A stretch of DNA of 64,000 nt from Crotophaga sulcirostris. Its lineage: Eukaryota > Chordata > Aves > Cuculiformes > Crotophagidae. Both the position numbers and the translations under genes were made by a program. Shown one piece after another: positions 39,200 to 50,520 of this stretch. Position 1 is the first letter of the stretch. Each line of letters starts with the position of its first letter. The stretch covers positions 320,231 to 384,230 of the forward strand of contig VYZB01000529.1 in assembly GCA_013397455.1 (NCBI GenBank), in the 5' to 3' direction. The notes beneath the pieces were generated by a model. It made no database searches. It was not told the origin of the DNA and saw only the letters and a list, made by a program, of their open reading frames with translations.

Positions 39200-40492
39200 G
39201 TGCTTACCATATCACCTTGTCTCTCAAGGACAGCACATTGCTAAAGTGCAGGCAAAGATTTATTGGAGGGACTACAAGGACTTCACCTGCTTCTCTCCCC
39301 CTCACCTCGCATATCCCATTTCTGTGCCAGTTTGGCATCGCTTGTGCTCCACTGTGAGCTGGAAGAGAGCAGGCAATGAAGCCAGGGGAACATTTTGCTC
39401 CCCCTCTGTCCCATGGCTTGAGGAACATAGCCCTTGTGGTGAGACTTGCTGTGGGAGAGAGGGGATGCAGCTGCCTTCGCTGCCCGCTTGCCCCAGGGTA
39501 GAGGCACAGCGTTTCAGTCACCATATCCACCAGGTTGTTTTTCCTGTCTTCCTTCCCCCTTCGTGGACCTTACAACAAAAAAAAAAACCTTATTACAACA
39601 CCTTACAACAAAACCCAGAGAATAACAGTTTCCTTCTTTGTAGTGTTTTTTGAGATACAGTGGATTCCATGCGTATAGATCACAATAGACTCTTTCTCAT
39701 TCTGAGGACTTGTAGGGACTCATGTAAATAATGATGAAAATAAAGTCTTCAGAGTGCCTCAGTGAGTGCTGTCATGCCTGCAGTAAGCACTGGAGCATCC
39801 TGCCAGCAGATCACTTTGGTTCAGAAGCACTGATATTTCAGGTAGAAGCCAGGAGTTGATTATTGGACCTTGCTTTTTGGCACAGTATTGCACCAAAATT
39901 ACTGCTACCGTGAATTCTGAAGGAAGTGTGACTCTGGTTGGTGTGGGCTATTAGCACTGCACATCTTTGCATAACCCAACTGTGCTCCAACTGCTCAAAC
40001 TCCTGTTTCTGTCTTGTTTAGAATTCCAATTTCATGTACCACCTTAGCGAGGGGATTTGGGCTACTGAGTCACTCAGGATTTTTTTATGCTTAGCTTGTT
40101 TTAGCTGTCTGGATGGACTAATAATTACCAGAAATCGTTCCATAAATACAGTGCTGAGAGTGAGATACTGAGCATGTATACTGAGTTGTTATTCAGCTGG
40201 AAATTAAAATTTTCACTGTATGTCAAAATCCACAGTTAATAACTAATAATATAAACAGTATTAGACCTAACTTAATCTAGTCTTATGATGTTTGTAATAG
40301 ATGGACATTTCTCTTCAGAGTTAATTTTCAGGGTGCTTATAAAAATCACAGTCAGTTTGTTCCATTTACCCTCTTGCATTGTGGTGGATAAGACTTTGGT
40401 ACTCAGTATGTGCCTATAGTATCATCCAATCATGTAAATTCAGGGGCACTGTTTTTAATCAGACAATATAATTGGTACTAATCTTGAAATAA

Positions 40493-40539
40493 ATGGTGCT
40501 CCTGAGAAGCAGGAGCTCCTGTCTTCTCAGGAGCACCAT
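40493..40539. repeat. Perfect 17-bp inverted repeat with palindromic loop
   Basis: The left arm ATGGTGCTCCTGAGAAG (40493-40509) is exactly complementary to the right arm CTTCTCAGGAGCACCAT (40523-40539). The 13-base spacer contains the perfect 10-base palindrome AGGAGCTCCT (40511-40520). The core GCTCCTG/CAGGAGC recurs so that alternative shorter hairpins can also form. It lies 557 bases upstream of AKAP6 exon C. No family of elements is recognised. Confidence 0.95.
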
Positions 40540-41002
40540 CTGCGTGGCTTATATGCAATCAGCAATATTTATATTAAACGCTATGTATTCTGTCTCACCT
40601 ACTGTTTGATTTCTTCTCTCTGAGTCTCATCCTGTGAACCAAAACAGGAATCAAGACCAAAGTTCTGACAAGGAGTTTCTTCCCTCAGTCTACTGATGCA
40701 TACCTTGTTAATGCAGCTTTGTTCAGCACTTTTTTCAACCAGCAGTGCTCATGCTGCATCCAGTCTGCCCAGTATAAGGTCTTCAGCTTAATATTCATTG
40801 TAATCTATATGCAGCTTTTTATATATCCCCCTGATATCTTCTAAAACTTTGCTAGTTTTTCCATTTCATCACAGTCATATGGATCTCAGATTGTCCTGTC
40901 CCAAAATGTCACCTTACCTTATCTAGAAGACCATTTGCTAATTGTTTTTTCTTTGCATCCTTCTAAAAGACAAAATTTTACCGTACTGTATTCTCCTGGC
41001 TT

Positions 41003-41018
41003 AAAAAAAAAAAAAAAA
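41003..41018. repeat. A16 homopolymer
   Basis: Sixteen A in a row, 78 bases upstream of exon C, on the 5' side of its T-rich acceptor tract. Confidence 0.95.
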
Positions 41019-41095
41019 GAGCATATATTTGTCATATTGCTATTTTACTAATAAATATGATTTTCTTGTTCTTTCTTTTTTTCTTATCTGGTAAG

Positions 41096-41218
41096 GGGTT
41101 TGTAAGCAAGCTGGATGAATTCATTCACTGGTTAAATGAAGCCATGGAAACAACAGAGAATTGGACTCCTCCTAAAGCAGAGACAGACAGCCTTAAACTG
41201 TACCTGGAGACACACTTG
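41096..41218 (+). CDS. AKAP6: AKAP6 coding exon C, first helix of spectrin repeat 1
   Basis: This 41-codon exon encodes GFVSKLDEFIHWLNEAMETT followed by ENWTPPKAETDSLKLYLETHL, which I recognise as the start of the first spectrin-like repeat of AKAP6. The pattern hydrophobic-x-x-hydrophobic with the WLNEA tryptophan is typical of helix A of a spectrin fold. The exon is phase 0 at both ends (123 bases), with acceptor ...ttcttatctggtaag and donor GTAGGA. It continues exon B, whose last residues are YETIWEKIE, so the junction reads EKIE-GFVSKLDEF as in the mammalian protein. The acceptor has a long T-rich tract, and an A16 run lies about 80 bases upstream. The 18.4-kb intron before it is the largest complete one in the window. 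Confidence 0.95.
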
Positions 41219-41992
41219 GTAGGACAAGATTATACTATGATTACTATCAGTAATTGAAGTGTTATGCTGTGCTTTTTATTTGATTATTATTTTTTTAATT
41301 ACTAGTGTGCATCTATATTTTAATGCAAAATTTGCAGCATTGCTGTTTATTTTAATGAAAATAACAAAAATTATTTTCTGCACTTGGAATATGTACTGAT
41401 AGCTTTGTAAAAATTAAATTAAAAGCCAGAATTACATTACCATTCAGAAATTATCTCCAAAACAGGAATAAATTGGCAATAGCGAAAGGAGAAAGGATAG
41501 TGTTTTTTCTGCTGATCTTTCTAGGATTTTTAGTACACTATAACATTAACAAAACTCTTACTACTATGGAACTCCTATTCTCTCTCCCACAGTTTTAACG
41601 TAGTACAGTCATTTAAATAAAATATTTGAAATAATTATTTCAATCATTTGATATTTTATACATTTCTGTTGTGCAATTAATACAACTGTCACTAAGCTTG
41701 TTTTTATGCAAAAAGCTAAAACATTAGGTAGAAGTCGAAAACACTTGGATAAGTAATCTTCTGAATATATTACAGGGTAGAATTATAGATTGAGAAATAT
41801 TTGATAAACCTCATGAGACTTTCACTGAATTCTCCAAGAGTTGTTTCTGATTATGAGGAGGTGAAGCAAAGACTTGAATTAAACCAGGTATTAAGTTCTC
41901 AAAAGCAAAATTTTACACTGTAGGTTGAGAATAGAGATCAATGTATGCTATTCAGTGGGTAGGTATCTTAATAGGTAAACTACTCTTTATCT

Positions 41993-42024
41993 GGAAAAAA
42001 GAGGAGGGGGGGAAGAAAGGAAAA
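41993..42024. repeat. 32-base purine-only tract
   Basis: An uninterrupted run of A and G including a G7-8 block, in the intron after exon C. Such tracts can form triplex DNA. Confidence 0.85.
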
Positions 42025-45000
42025 TTAAACTAAAAAATTCCTTCTCCCTCTGCCAAAATCTTAGGTTCTTGCCAGTATGAATTGGAAGAAAATCTGGTGA
42101 TAGCACTATTCTGACCCAATGAGCTATACAGTCCAACTAGATAAAACAGTGCATTAGCTGAACCCACAGAGCATCAACTGCCAAACTCCATCTCAGTTGC
42201 AGTCTCTGATAATCCGATGGTGAAAAATTACTTGACAGTCCCAGGAAGTCACATGATGCATTACAGGAAAAAATGTCATCCCAATCCCTACTGTAATACT
42301 CGAATGATCGTTATTAAATTAATTAAGTATACATTAACCACATATGCAATTAGAACTGAACTGTCTTCAGAATTTCAGCTGTACTGAAAACTCTTGTATC
42401 ATTTGTTCTTAAACATTTCTGTAGTAGTAGCGCCTACGGGCAACCACTGGATTAGATTCCCATTGGGGCAGTCTGTCAAATGCAGTATGAAGACACTGCA
42501 TTTTCACCTTACATTGCAGATTTTGGATTTTGTGGCAGTTTCAATTTTTGCATTGTACTGCACGCACACGATCCCATGATTCCCATTATGTTTACAGGTG
42601 CTCTGAAGACGCAGAGCACATCATGAGATCAGATCTTAGAAAAAAACATTGGTCATTTCAGTTTGTTTTCCTCTTACTCTGCAACATGAAAATTTTTGAG
42701 AGATGAGGTTTTAGGAGTGGAATTGCAATTTTTACTCTTAGTCAGATAAAAAGAAGCATATTCCAGGAACAGGGCAATCACCAGGCTAAACGTCTGTCAC
42801 AGCTGGTTCCTATTTCCCCTTCTTCCAATGCGAGGAGCACAGTAGCTCTTCTGCAGGCAGGTGCCTTCCAACTTTGCCTTGTGGTTCTGTTGGAGGTGAG
42901 GCCAAAAGCAGTGGTCAGACTAGGATGGGGAGTAGTAGCCCAGAGGCAACTTCTTCATCGCTAGAGTTAGTCAGAATAAATGAGTAAGTGGGCACCTGCA
43001 CCAACTTCACTTTCCCCTGTAAGTACTCAGGCTTCCAGCTGTATTCTCTATATCTTCATATCTTTAGGGTAAGAAAATCTTTGTGTGTTTCAGGATGGCT
43101 ATGTTATGAAACAAAGTAGTTTTTTTTCCTTTACTTCTGCAAAGAAGTAAAATGTCTAAAGAACAGTTCTCTTTCCGTTTGATGATATTATAATTATTCT
43201 TATTGAATATGTAGCTAGTGAAAAAATGGTTGCACAACGTGAAAAAAAGGAACTGTTACTTTCATTTTTGGACTTCAGAAAACATGGTATCATATTCATT
43301 TCTACACAGCTGAACTGAAGTATTAAAATACAGAGCATTTTTATAGTGGGGAAGATAGTTATTTATATTAATTAGATTGTCAGCTTTACAGTGGCATTTG
43401 TCTGTCAGAAATCCTAATCTGTGTTTAAACAGAAGTATATGAACTTCAATTCACATTAAGCTCAACGTTAAAATTTCCCTTGATTGAGCATTGTAAGACA
43501 ATGGTGATCTAGGTCTTTGTGAGAGTACTTACACTGCTTATTTTCATCTTTTGCCAGTCAGATTATACATGCTGTCAGACTAATCTAAGACTTGCTGAAG
43601 TAAAGGGGTTTGGTACTTTATAAATTCAGGTTTCAGACTTGTGGGTTCATAGTATAGATACGAGTAGCAAACTAACCAGGAAAACAGAGAAAATGTGTTG
43701 GTTCTTTTCTGTGTACTGCATCTGCACTAGCAGACTTCGTAACTATGATTCCTCACTGGTGCAGATTTTCTGGTTGTAGGAAGAGTGAAAACTTGGTGTA
43801 GATTAGTATTTTTATTTTTATTACTGGAGACAAGGCCTTAGCCTTTGGCACAAATTATCAATTTCACCACCTGTGATATTGTTTTCTTGGAAATATGTTT
43901 GTTGCAATAACAAAATTGGAGCCATAAAGAGGGAATATTTTGCATTCATGAATTAAATCTCTGCTGTCAAAATCTAAGGAAAGAAAATATGGGAGCAGAA
44001 AAAGAGAAAAATATGCTTTTCACTTTCTCGTTTGATGGGAAAAGTCTTACAGAGAAGACAAAGACCAGGTTGTGAACATCCTCCACATTTTTCAGTATGT
44101 AAATTTCTTGACCGTCACTCTAGGGTCCCAATGTAAACTGTTGATAAAGGATTGAATTTTAAAGTTTCTCCTCATTTAGTCTTTCTTTTCTACATCATTG
44201 ACATTTTGAGAAATGGTGTGGCACAAACACTTAAAGAGAGTGTTTATTAAAAAAATGACAAACAAACACCACAAGAAAGCTACGACATCAACTTATTAGA
44301 ACCTTTGCATAAGGTATTGCGCACAGGAGGAGTCAAATCTCTTGAACAAGGATGGCAATGCAAGTCTCCATTACAAGCGTCCTTGCATGACATCTTCAGC
44401 TTAAATTGGTAGAACTCCCCAAACTATTGTTCTAGTTAATTTTTATACCTGCTCTGGCAAGATTGCCTACCCAGGATGTTAATCAGCACTTTAAAGCATA
44501 TGAATATCGTCTGGCTATTGCTTTTGGCCCAGCAAGATCTGCCTGCAGGCCTCTCTGTGACTGTCTGAAGGTCCCACCTGGACAGCTCTTGAAATAATTA
44601 GTGAATCACTTTGTTGTGAAGGTGGAAGGCAGTCTCTCCTCAAGTTGGTCTGTTGTTCCCAATTAGCCCATTATCTCATCTGTGCAGAGACTGGCTTGAG
44701 AGTTTCTGAGCCACCCAGAGAATTCACAACTAAGTGCACTGGATGTGCACACAGGCACAGCCCTGATACCCAAATACACCACAATTACAATTATTAACTG
44801 TAGGACAAATTGGAATTTCATTCTTAAATCACAGTTACAATTTAAACTCGGTAGATTTTGCCATGTGGAGTAACCATATGGTTTGGTAAAGACTCTACAT
44901 TTTTTTATATGATTTGAAAGGTAGTCTACATCTGGAATGTGTGACAAAAGAGAAAACCTTCAGCTTGGAGGACAGTTTTCTAGTAAATATTAAACCCAGT

Positions 45001-46450
45001 TTCCTGATTTTCTGCAGAACATAGGTTGCAATATGCTTCATTTTAGAAAACATCAAAGCATGAAACTATCAATGAAAATGCTTTCAGAGACCTCTAGAAT
45101 AGTGAGTGAAATTATTCTTTCAGTTTTACATGTCTTTAACACTGAATAACATCAGTGATACTGATCTGGAAGCTGTGTGCTTCCCATTCATAGGGGAAAG
45201 GTGACATGGAGCTACCACTGCTTGAACTTCTGGCACCCCTGCAGGCAGCCATCGAAGCTGGCAGATGTTGGAAACACTAATATGTTTTGTGAAAACAGCA
45301 GTGTTTTTCACCAGAAATCACTCTGTCACAAAGCCCTCAATCAGCCCTACTAGAGAAAAAATTGAGGCAGGTTTTGAATTTTGCAATCAATTAGGTTCAA
45401 ATCACTTTCTAATGAAAGGATAGGTTCCTTGACCTTACCAAAAAGAACTTATGAAAATGGTTTCTGATTCACTTTACCTTTTGTAGCTCTTCTTCTCTGT
45501 TTTGTTGATTCTTGCCCATTGGCACCCTGATAAAAATCAGCTACTAGCAGACTCTAAGCATAGACCTGGTGGTATGCAAATCAGTTCTCATCAAAAGCTG
45601 TATCCTGAAGGCAACTTATGAGCTAAAAGCATTTGTCTAGATGATACTGCTGTGCTTCTGAACCCAAACAGACTTTCTTACCAACTCAACAAATAAGAAT
45701 TCACCATGTTGCTCTTGACCATTTTCATTTGCTAAAATAGACATTTTACTGCTTTTTATGCCTGACCCAGAAAAATACGTGATTTTAGCATGGTAAAGAA
45801 GTAAGCCAGCAAATGAGGAAATATGAAGAACCACTGAGGAAAAGTTTCAGATTAAAAACACTATATCTGTTTGCTGAGGGCTGGGACTTTTAATTCTGTA
45901 GTCTTAATTTTTGCCTTTGTTGTTAACACAATTCTCTGTCTTCTTATTGCTTCACAACTTCTAGTTGTGCACCTTACTATGGTGTGCTCTTAGGTCTTTT
46001 GACCAAAACCATGTAGGGTTATTCTCAGAGCTAACTAATACAAGTCTTTTAAATGGAAACCTAAAAAATGAAAAATGTGTTATTTTAAACTTTGGTGGAA
46101 ATTTTTAAATCCTTCTTGCATTATTGCTAGATGTTGACAAACAATATATTTCAGTGGAGGTAAAAAGATAACCTTAGAAATTTTGAACTAGTAGTCAGGT
46201 GTTTTTGCCCTAACAATCTTACTCTTCAGAATTTCTGTAAGATTAAAATTCTGAAATTTTGAGGATAGGAAACATGAAAGATATATATGGTAATGATTGA
46301 TTTTGCATTTTTTCTTCAAAACCGGATGAAGAATGGTCTGAAGTTCTCATGATGATATGCTTTCTTTCAAAGTGGCTTTTGACTTTTGCCCTTATGAGTA
46401 AGACCGTGGCTGTTAATGTGCCTACGTTTAAGTTTGTAATTTGGAGGAGA

Positions 46451-47155
46451 GAAAATCATAGACATAGAGCAATTTGAGTTGGATGGGACCTTTAAAGGTC
46501 ATCCAGTCCTGCTTCCCTGCAACGAGCATGGACATCTTCAACTTAATCAGGTTGCTCAGAGCCCTGTACAACCTGACCTTGAATGTTGCCAGGGAGCATC
46601 TATAATACCAAGTCTCTGGGCAAACTGCTCAGTGTTTCACCACCCTCATTGTAAAAATTTTCTTCCTTATATCTATTATAAATCTTCCCTCTTTTAGTTT
46701 AAAACCATTACCCTTTGTTCTATCACAACAGGCCCTGCAAAACAGTTTGACCCCACCTTCCTTATAAGCCCCCTTTAAATATTGAAAGGCCACAATAAGG
46801 TCTTCCTAGAACCTTCTCTTCTCCAGACTAAACAACTCTTTCAGCCTTTCCTCACAGGAGAGGTGTTCCACCCCTCTAATCATTTTTTGTGGCTCTCCTC
46901 TGGACCCACTCCACCAGGTCTATGTATTTCCTGTGCTGAAACCCCCAAAGCTGGATGTAATACTCCAGGTGGGGTCTCATGAGAGTGGAGCAGAGGGGGA
47001 GAATCACCTCCCTTGACCTGCTGGCTGCACCTCTTTTGATGCAGCCCAGGATACAGTTGGCCTTCTAGGCTACCAGCACACTTTGCTGGCTTATGTCCAG
47101 CTTTTCATCTACCAGAACTCCGAAGTCCTTCTCTGGAGGGCTGCTTTCAATGTTT
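46451..47155 (-). mobile_element. CR1 LINE 3' fragment, older subfamily
   Basis: About 700 bases matching the ORF2 C-terminus and 3' end of an avian CR1, in minus orientation: the 3' end lies at the low coordinate (aatcatagacatagagcaat, ttggatgggacctttaaagg) and the body runs up to ccagaactccgaagtccttc. The reading frame is broken by many substitutions and small deletions, and the terminus differs from the copies at 12483, 50071 and 58531, so it is another and apparently older subfamily. The solo LTR follows about 25 bases beyond its 5' break. Confidence 0.88.
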
Positions 47156-47174
47156 CATTTTACTCTTAATGTAA

Positions 47175-47179
47175 CTGTG
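47175..47179. repeat. Left 5-bp target-site duplication of the solo LTR
   Basis: CTGTG, identical to 47779-47783, directly abutting the LTR terminus. Confidence 0.88.
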
Positions 47180-47778
47180 TGTCATGGTTTAACCCCAGCC
47201 GGCAGCTATGCACAATACAGCCTCTTGCTCACTCCTCACCCACAGTGGGATCGGGAAGAGGATTGGAAGGGTAAAAGAGAGAAAACTTGTGGATTGATAT
47301 AAAGACAGCTTAACAGTTAAAGCAAAAGTCATGTGTACAAACAAAGCAAAGCAAGGAATTAATTTACTACTTCACATCGGTAGGCAGGTGTTCAGACATC
47401 TCCATGAAAACAGGGTTCTATTACACGTAACAATTACTTGGGAAGACAAATGCCATCAAACCAAACTTTGCCCCCTCCCTTCTTCTTCTCCCTGGCTTTA
47501 TATGCTGAGCATGATGCCATATGGTATGGAATAAGCCTTTGGTCAGTTGGGGTCAGTTGTCCCAGCTGTGTCCCCTCCCAACTTCTTGTGCAGTCCCAAC
47601 CTACTTGCTGGTGGGGCAGCATGAGAAGCAGAAAAGGCCTTCGTGCTCTGCCAACACTGCTCAGCAGTAACTAAAGCATCCCTGTGTTATCGACACTCTT
47701 TTCAGTTCAGATCCAAAACATAGCCCCATACTGGTTCCCATGAAGAAAATTAACCCTGTCCCAGTCAAAACCAGCACA
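47180..47778 (-). mobile_element. Solo endogenous retrovirus LTR with intact target-site duplication
   Basis: A 599-base element beginning TGTCATGGTTTAACCCCAGC and ending AACCAGCACA on the + strand, so it has TGT...ACA termini. It is flanked by the perfect 5-base duplication CTGTG (47175-47179 and 47779-47783). I recognise the sequence as a common avian ERV LTR whose sense strand is the minus strand here: a TATA-like CATATAAAG lies at 47496-47504 (minus), placing U3 on the high-coordinate side. No gag, pol or env sequence is present on either side, so it is a solo LTR left by recombination. A 5-base duplication fits ERVL-like elements, though the class assignment is inferred. Confidence 0.9.
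47496..47504 (-). promoter_or_regulatory. TATA-like box of the solo LTR
   Basis: On the minus strand this reads CATATAAAG, preceded by GCTCAG. It is the position where LTRs of this type carry their TATA box. Activity is unknown; if active it would transcribe antisense to AKAP6. Confidence 0.5.
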
Positions 47779-47783
47779 CTGTG
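47779..47783. repeat. Right 5-bp target-site duplication of the solo LTR
   Basis: CTGTG, identical to 47175-47179, directly abutting the LTR terminus. Confidence 0.88.
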
Positions 47784-49619
47784 GATATAAGATATCCTTA
47801 GAAAAGATGGCAGCCAACAGTTTCTGGTTTCTCCAGACAGCACAAAAAGCATGTGTTTGTCCCTCGTGGAAAGAATGGAGGATAACGGCGTCTTTGAAAA
47901 GAATTAATTGTTCACACCAGGTTTTTTTGTTTGTTCGCTTTTTTAAGGTAAAAAATATGTGTTCTTTTTAGTTGAAACTAGAATAGAAAGTATGGTTCTT
48001 TAGAAAGTACAGGTGGCTAGGAGGCTAGGATTGCATGAAGTCATTGCGGAACAAAGTGTTGTTTGGATACACTAAATGATCAATGAATCAGAAAATCTTG
48101 GCTTTCTTTTCTAATAAATTGTGTGATCCCTGGCTGTAATTTTTACCTCAATTTAGTTGCAAGTTTTGTGACCCTTTAAAGTGCTTTTTAACCCAGAATT
48201 ATTCCATTATATTAACCTTCTTGGGTACCATATTTACTTTACATGCTGCAGTTTTAAAAATATCATAAAGTATCACTAGTATTTTGAAAAAAATTATGCA
48301 AGTTGATTCACACTTTTACTTCTCTTCTGTACAGAAAGTTTAGATGTCATTTCTGTTCCAAACTCAAATTCTTTTAAGATAGGGGAATTTTGAGAATTTC
48401 ATTATCCAAAGAGAAATGAAATAAGAATTCTTCTGTGTCCAGTATAAATGTATCTGGCCACATCGTGTCTCAGCACTTTCTTAGCTGTAAACAGCAAATG
48501 CTTTCATACAGAAAATGGATTGTATTTTCATGCTTAAGAAATTGTATTGGTGAAGTAATGATGCTTCTGTGATATCTCATGATAATGGATTGTCTATTTG
48601 TAACATGTCTGCTATGTCTGAAAAAAAACCTCCAATCCATTCTCATCTCCCCGGAAAATCTCATTTTCTGAAAAATGTCAGTTTAGAGAAGTATTAAATA
48701 CTTGTTCTCATTGAAAATAAGGTTAAATACGCATGCCTTGGGCTAATCTACTGTCTGTCTTTGTGGTAGTGGTGGTAACAGTAATTTTATTAAAGGTGTT
48801 AAAGACTCTGAAATAGCTAGGTTATGTACTGTGATTTTGCTATATGGGCATTCCCAATGACCATGGCAGTCAATTTAGATTTTTTCCTCAAAGTATGTAA
48901 TAGTATCTGTAGGATAATGATGCTAAAGAGCCTGAGCACCATGAGAGGACTAGCCTCTTGATTCTCTAAGGATTTTGGATCTACTCAGCCTACTGTTAGT
49001 TTGAATTTCTGAATTTTGTGCTGTTATCTTGAAAGGTATTTTGGGTATGCATGGGTTCCTGAATGTATATCCTTCGATATAGGAAGCAGTCTGCAGAACA
49101 TAGGAACTAAGATATCAACCTTAAACAAAGGGAATGCATGTATATTGTCAGCTGTGAGTTTCTGGAGTTTAAGTGCCCAAGAACTTCAAAAGGAAATGTT
49201 TCTGTCATTTAACACATTTGGCTGTACCTGTGTTATAGTCTGGAGCCTAGAGAATGTACAGTTGCCAGCAGTGGGAAAAATAGAGGTTTCTAAACTGTTT
49301 GGACTTTTCTTTTGAATTTCAGTGATTAAATAAGAGAAAAAAAATCAGGTATACAAGAGAAAATCCAGGTCTATATCATGCTAATCACAGTACTGTTGAC
49401 GAATACAGAAATACTGCATTTGCTCTAGAATTGTTTCCCATAAGGTCATGCAATGAAGAAAAGCTCAGACATATTTTTTTTTGTAAGAATAAATTACTGT
49501 TGGACTCGGGGGTAGAGCCTGACCCTTTTTGTTTATTTTTTTCAGTTTTTCTGGCCTGTCACAAATTCTGTGGCATGTGAAAAACCTAGGCTACTGCTCT
49601 GTCAGCCCATTACATTGCA

Positions 49620-49805
49620 GTCCTTACTCCTACATTTTTATCCAGTCTAGATTTAAAGGTCTGAAGGGATTAGGACTTTCACTGTTTCCCTTAGGAGATC
49701 ATTACACAATTTAATAGATTTGACTTTCAGGGGAAATTTCGCTGGTATTTATCTTAAATTTTCTCTTTCTTAATTTAATTCCATTAGTCCCATCTACTAT
49801 GTCGT
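49620..49805 (-). mobile_element. Ancient CR1/L3-like LINE remnant
   Basis: The stretch from about the phrase tttatccagtctagatttaa through ttaggactttcactgtttcc, ggagatcattacacaattta and tttaattccattagtcccat resembles the strongly decayed amniote CR1/L3 3' region in reverse orientation. Identity is low, so borders are approximate and the subfamily is not assigned. Confidence 0.55.
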
Positions 49806-50070
49806 CTGATGCTGTACTGTGCTAATAGGTCTTTCTGCTTGGTGCTCAGATTCATGTAATATCAGTAGAAAATACTAGTCTTTTCTCTTAATCATTATTC
49901 ACTCAGTCTTGTTTATTTCTTATAATCTTATGCCATTTCTGCCTTTAAACATATTTTGTTTGCTCTTCACTAAACTCGCACCAGTTTGTCTCTTCATAAA
50001 TGTGCTTGGTCTTCCCAGGCAAAAAGTTCATTCAGATCAAGTGAAAGGTGGGGAATGTGTGTTAGTGACC

Positions 50071-50520
50071 ACAGTATCACAGTACTGCAAGGTTGGAAAG
50101 GACCTTTGAGATCATCGAGTCCAACCTATAACCCAACACTAACACCAACTCATCTTCTAATCCGTGGCACTGAGTGCTTCATCCAACCTCCTCTTAAACA
50201 CCTCCAGGGACTGCGACTCCACCACCTCCCTGGGGAGTGCATTCCAGTGGCCAATCAACCCTTCTGTGAAGAATTTCTTCCTAATATCAAGCCTAAACCT
50301 CCCCTGATGAAGCTTGAGACCGTGTCCTCTTGTTCTGTCACTGGTTGCCTGAGAGAAGAGACCAACCCCTGCCTGACTACAACCTCCTTTTAGGTAGTTG
50401 TAGAGAGCAGTAAGGTCTCCCCTGAGCCTCCTCTTCTCCAGGCTAAACAGCCCCAGCTCCCTCAGTCGCTTCTCATAGGGCTTGTGCTCTGGCCCCTTCA
50501 CCATCGTTGTTGCTCTCCAG
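50071..50520 (-). mobile_element. CR1 LINE 3' fragment with open ORF2 C-terminus
   Basis: A 450-base CR1 3' end in minus orientation, starting at the terminal repeat acagtatcacagtactgcaa and running to the ggccccttcaccatcgttgt region. On the minus strand 50504-50157 is one open frame of 115 codons matching the CR1 ORF2 C-terminus (for example [43 protein letters not shown]) up to the element's natural stop. The absence of stops suggests a fairly recent insertion. It is strongly 5'-truncated and lacks the reverse transcriptase motifs. Confidence 0.95.

Larger units (their letters stand above)
22645..41095 (+). other. AKAP6: AKAP6 intron between exons B and C
   Basis: An 18.4-kb intron. Between 22645 and about 37800 it is AT-rich with no recognisable gene; a short CTG run (24575-24590) and a few hairpins are the only local structure. 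From 37880 to 39600 the composition becomes GC-rich and CpG-dense around an assembly gap. It then returns to AT-rich sequence, with a perfect inverted repeat at 40493-40539 and A16 at 41003-41018. Confidence 0.75.

Noticed and set aside
39096..39653. 185-codon + strand frame
   Set aside because: Runs through the T19 tract (a stretch of phenylalanines) and has overlapping frames on both strands, as GC-richer noncoding sequence often does.
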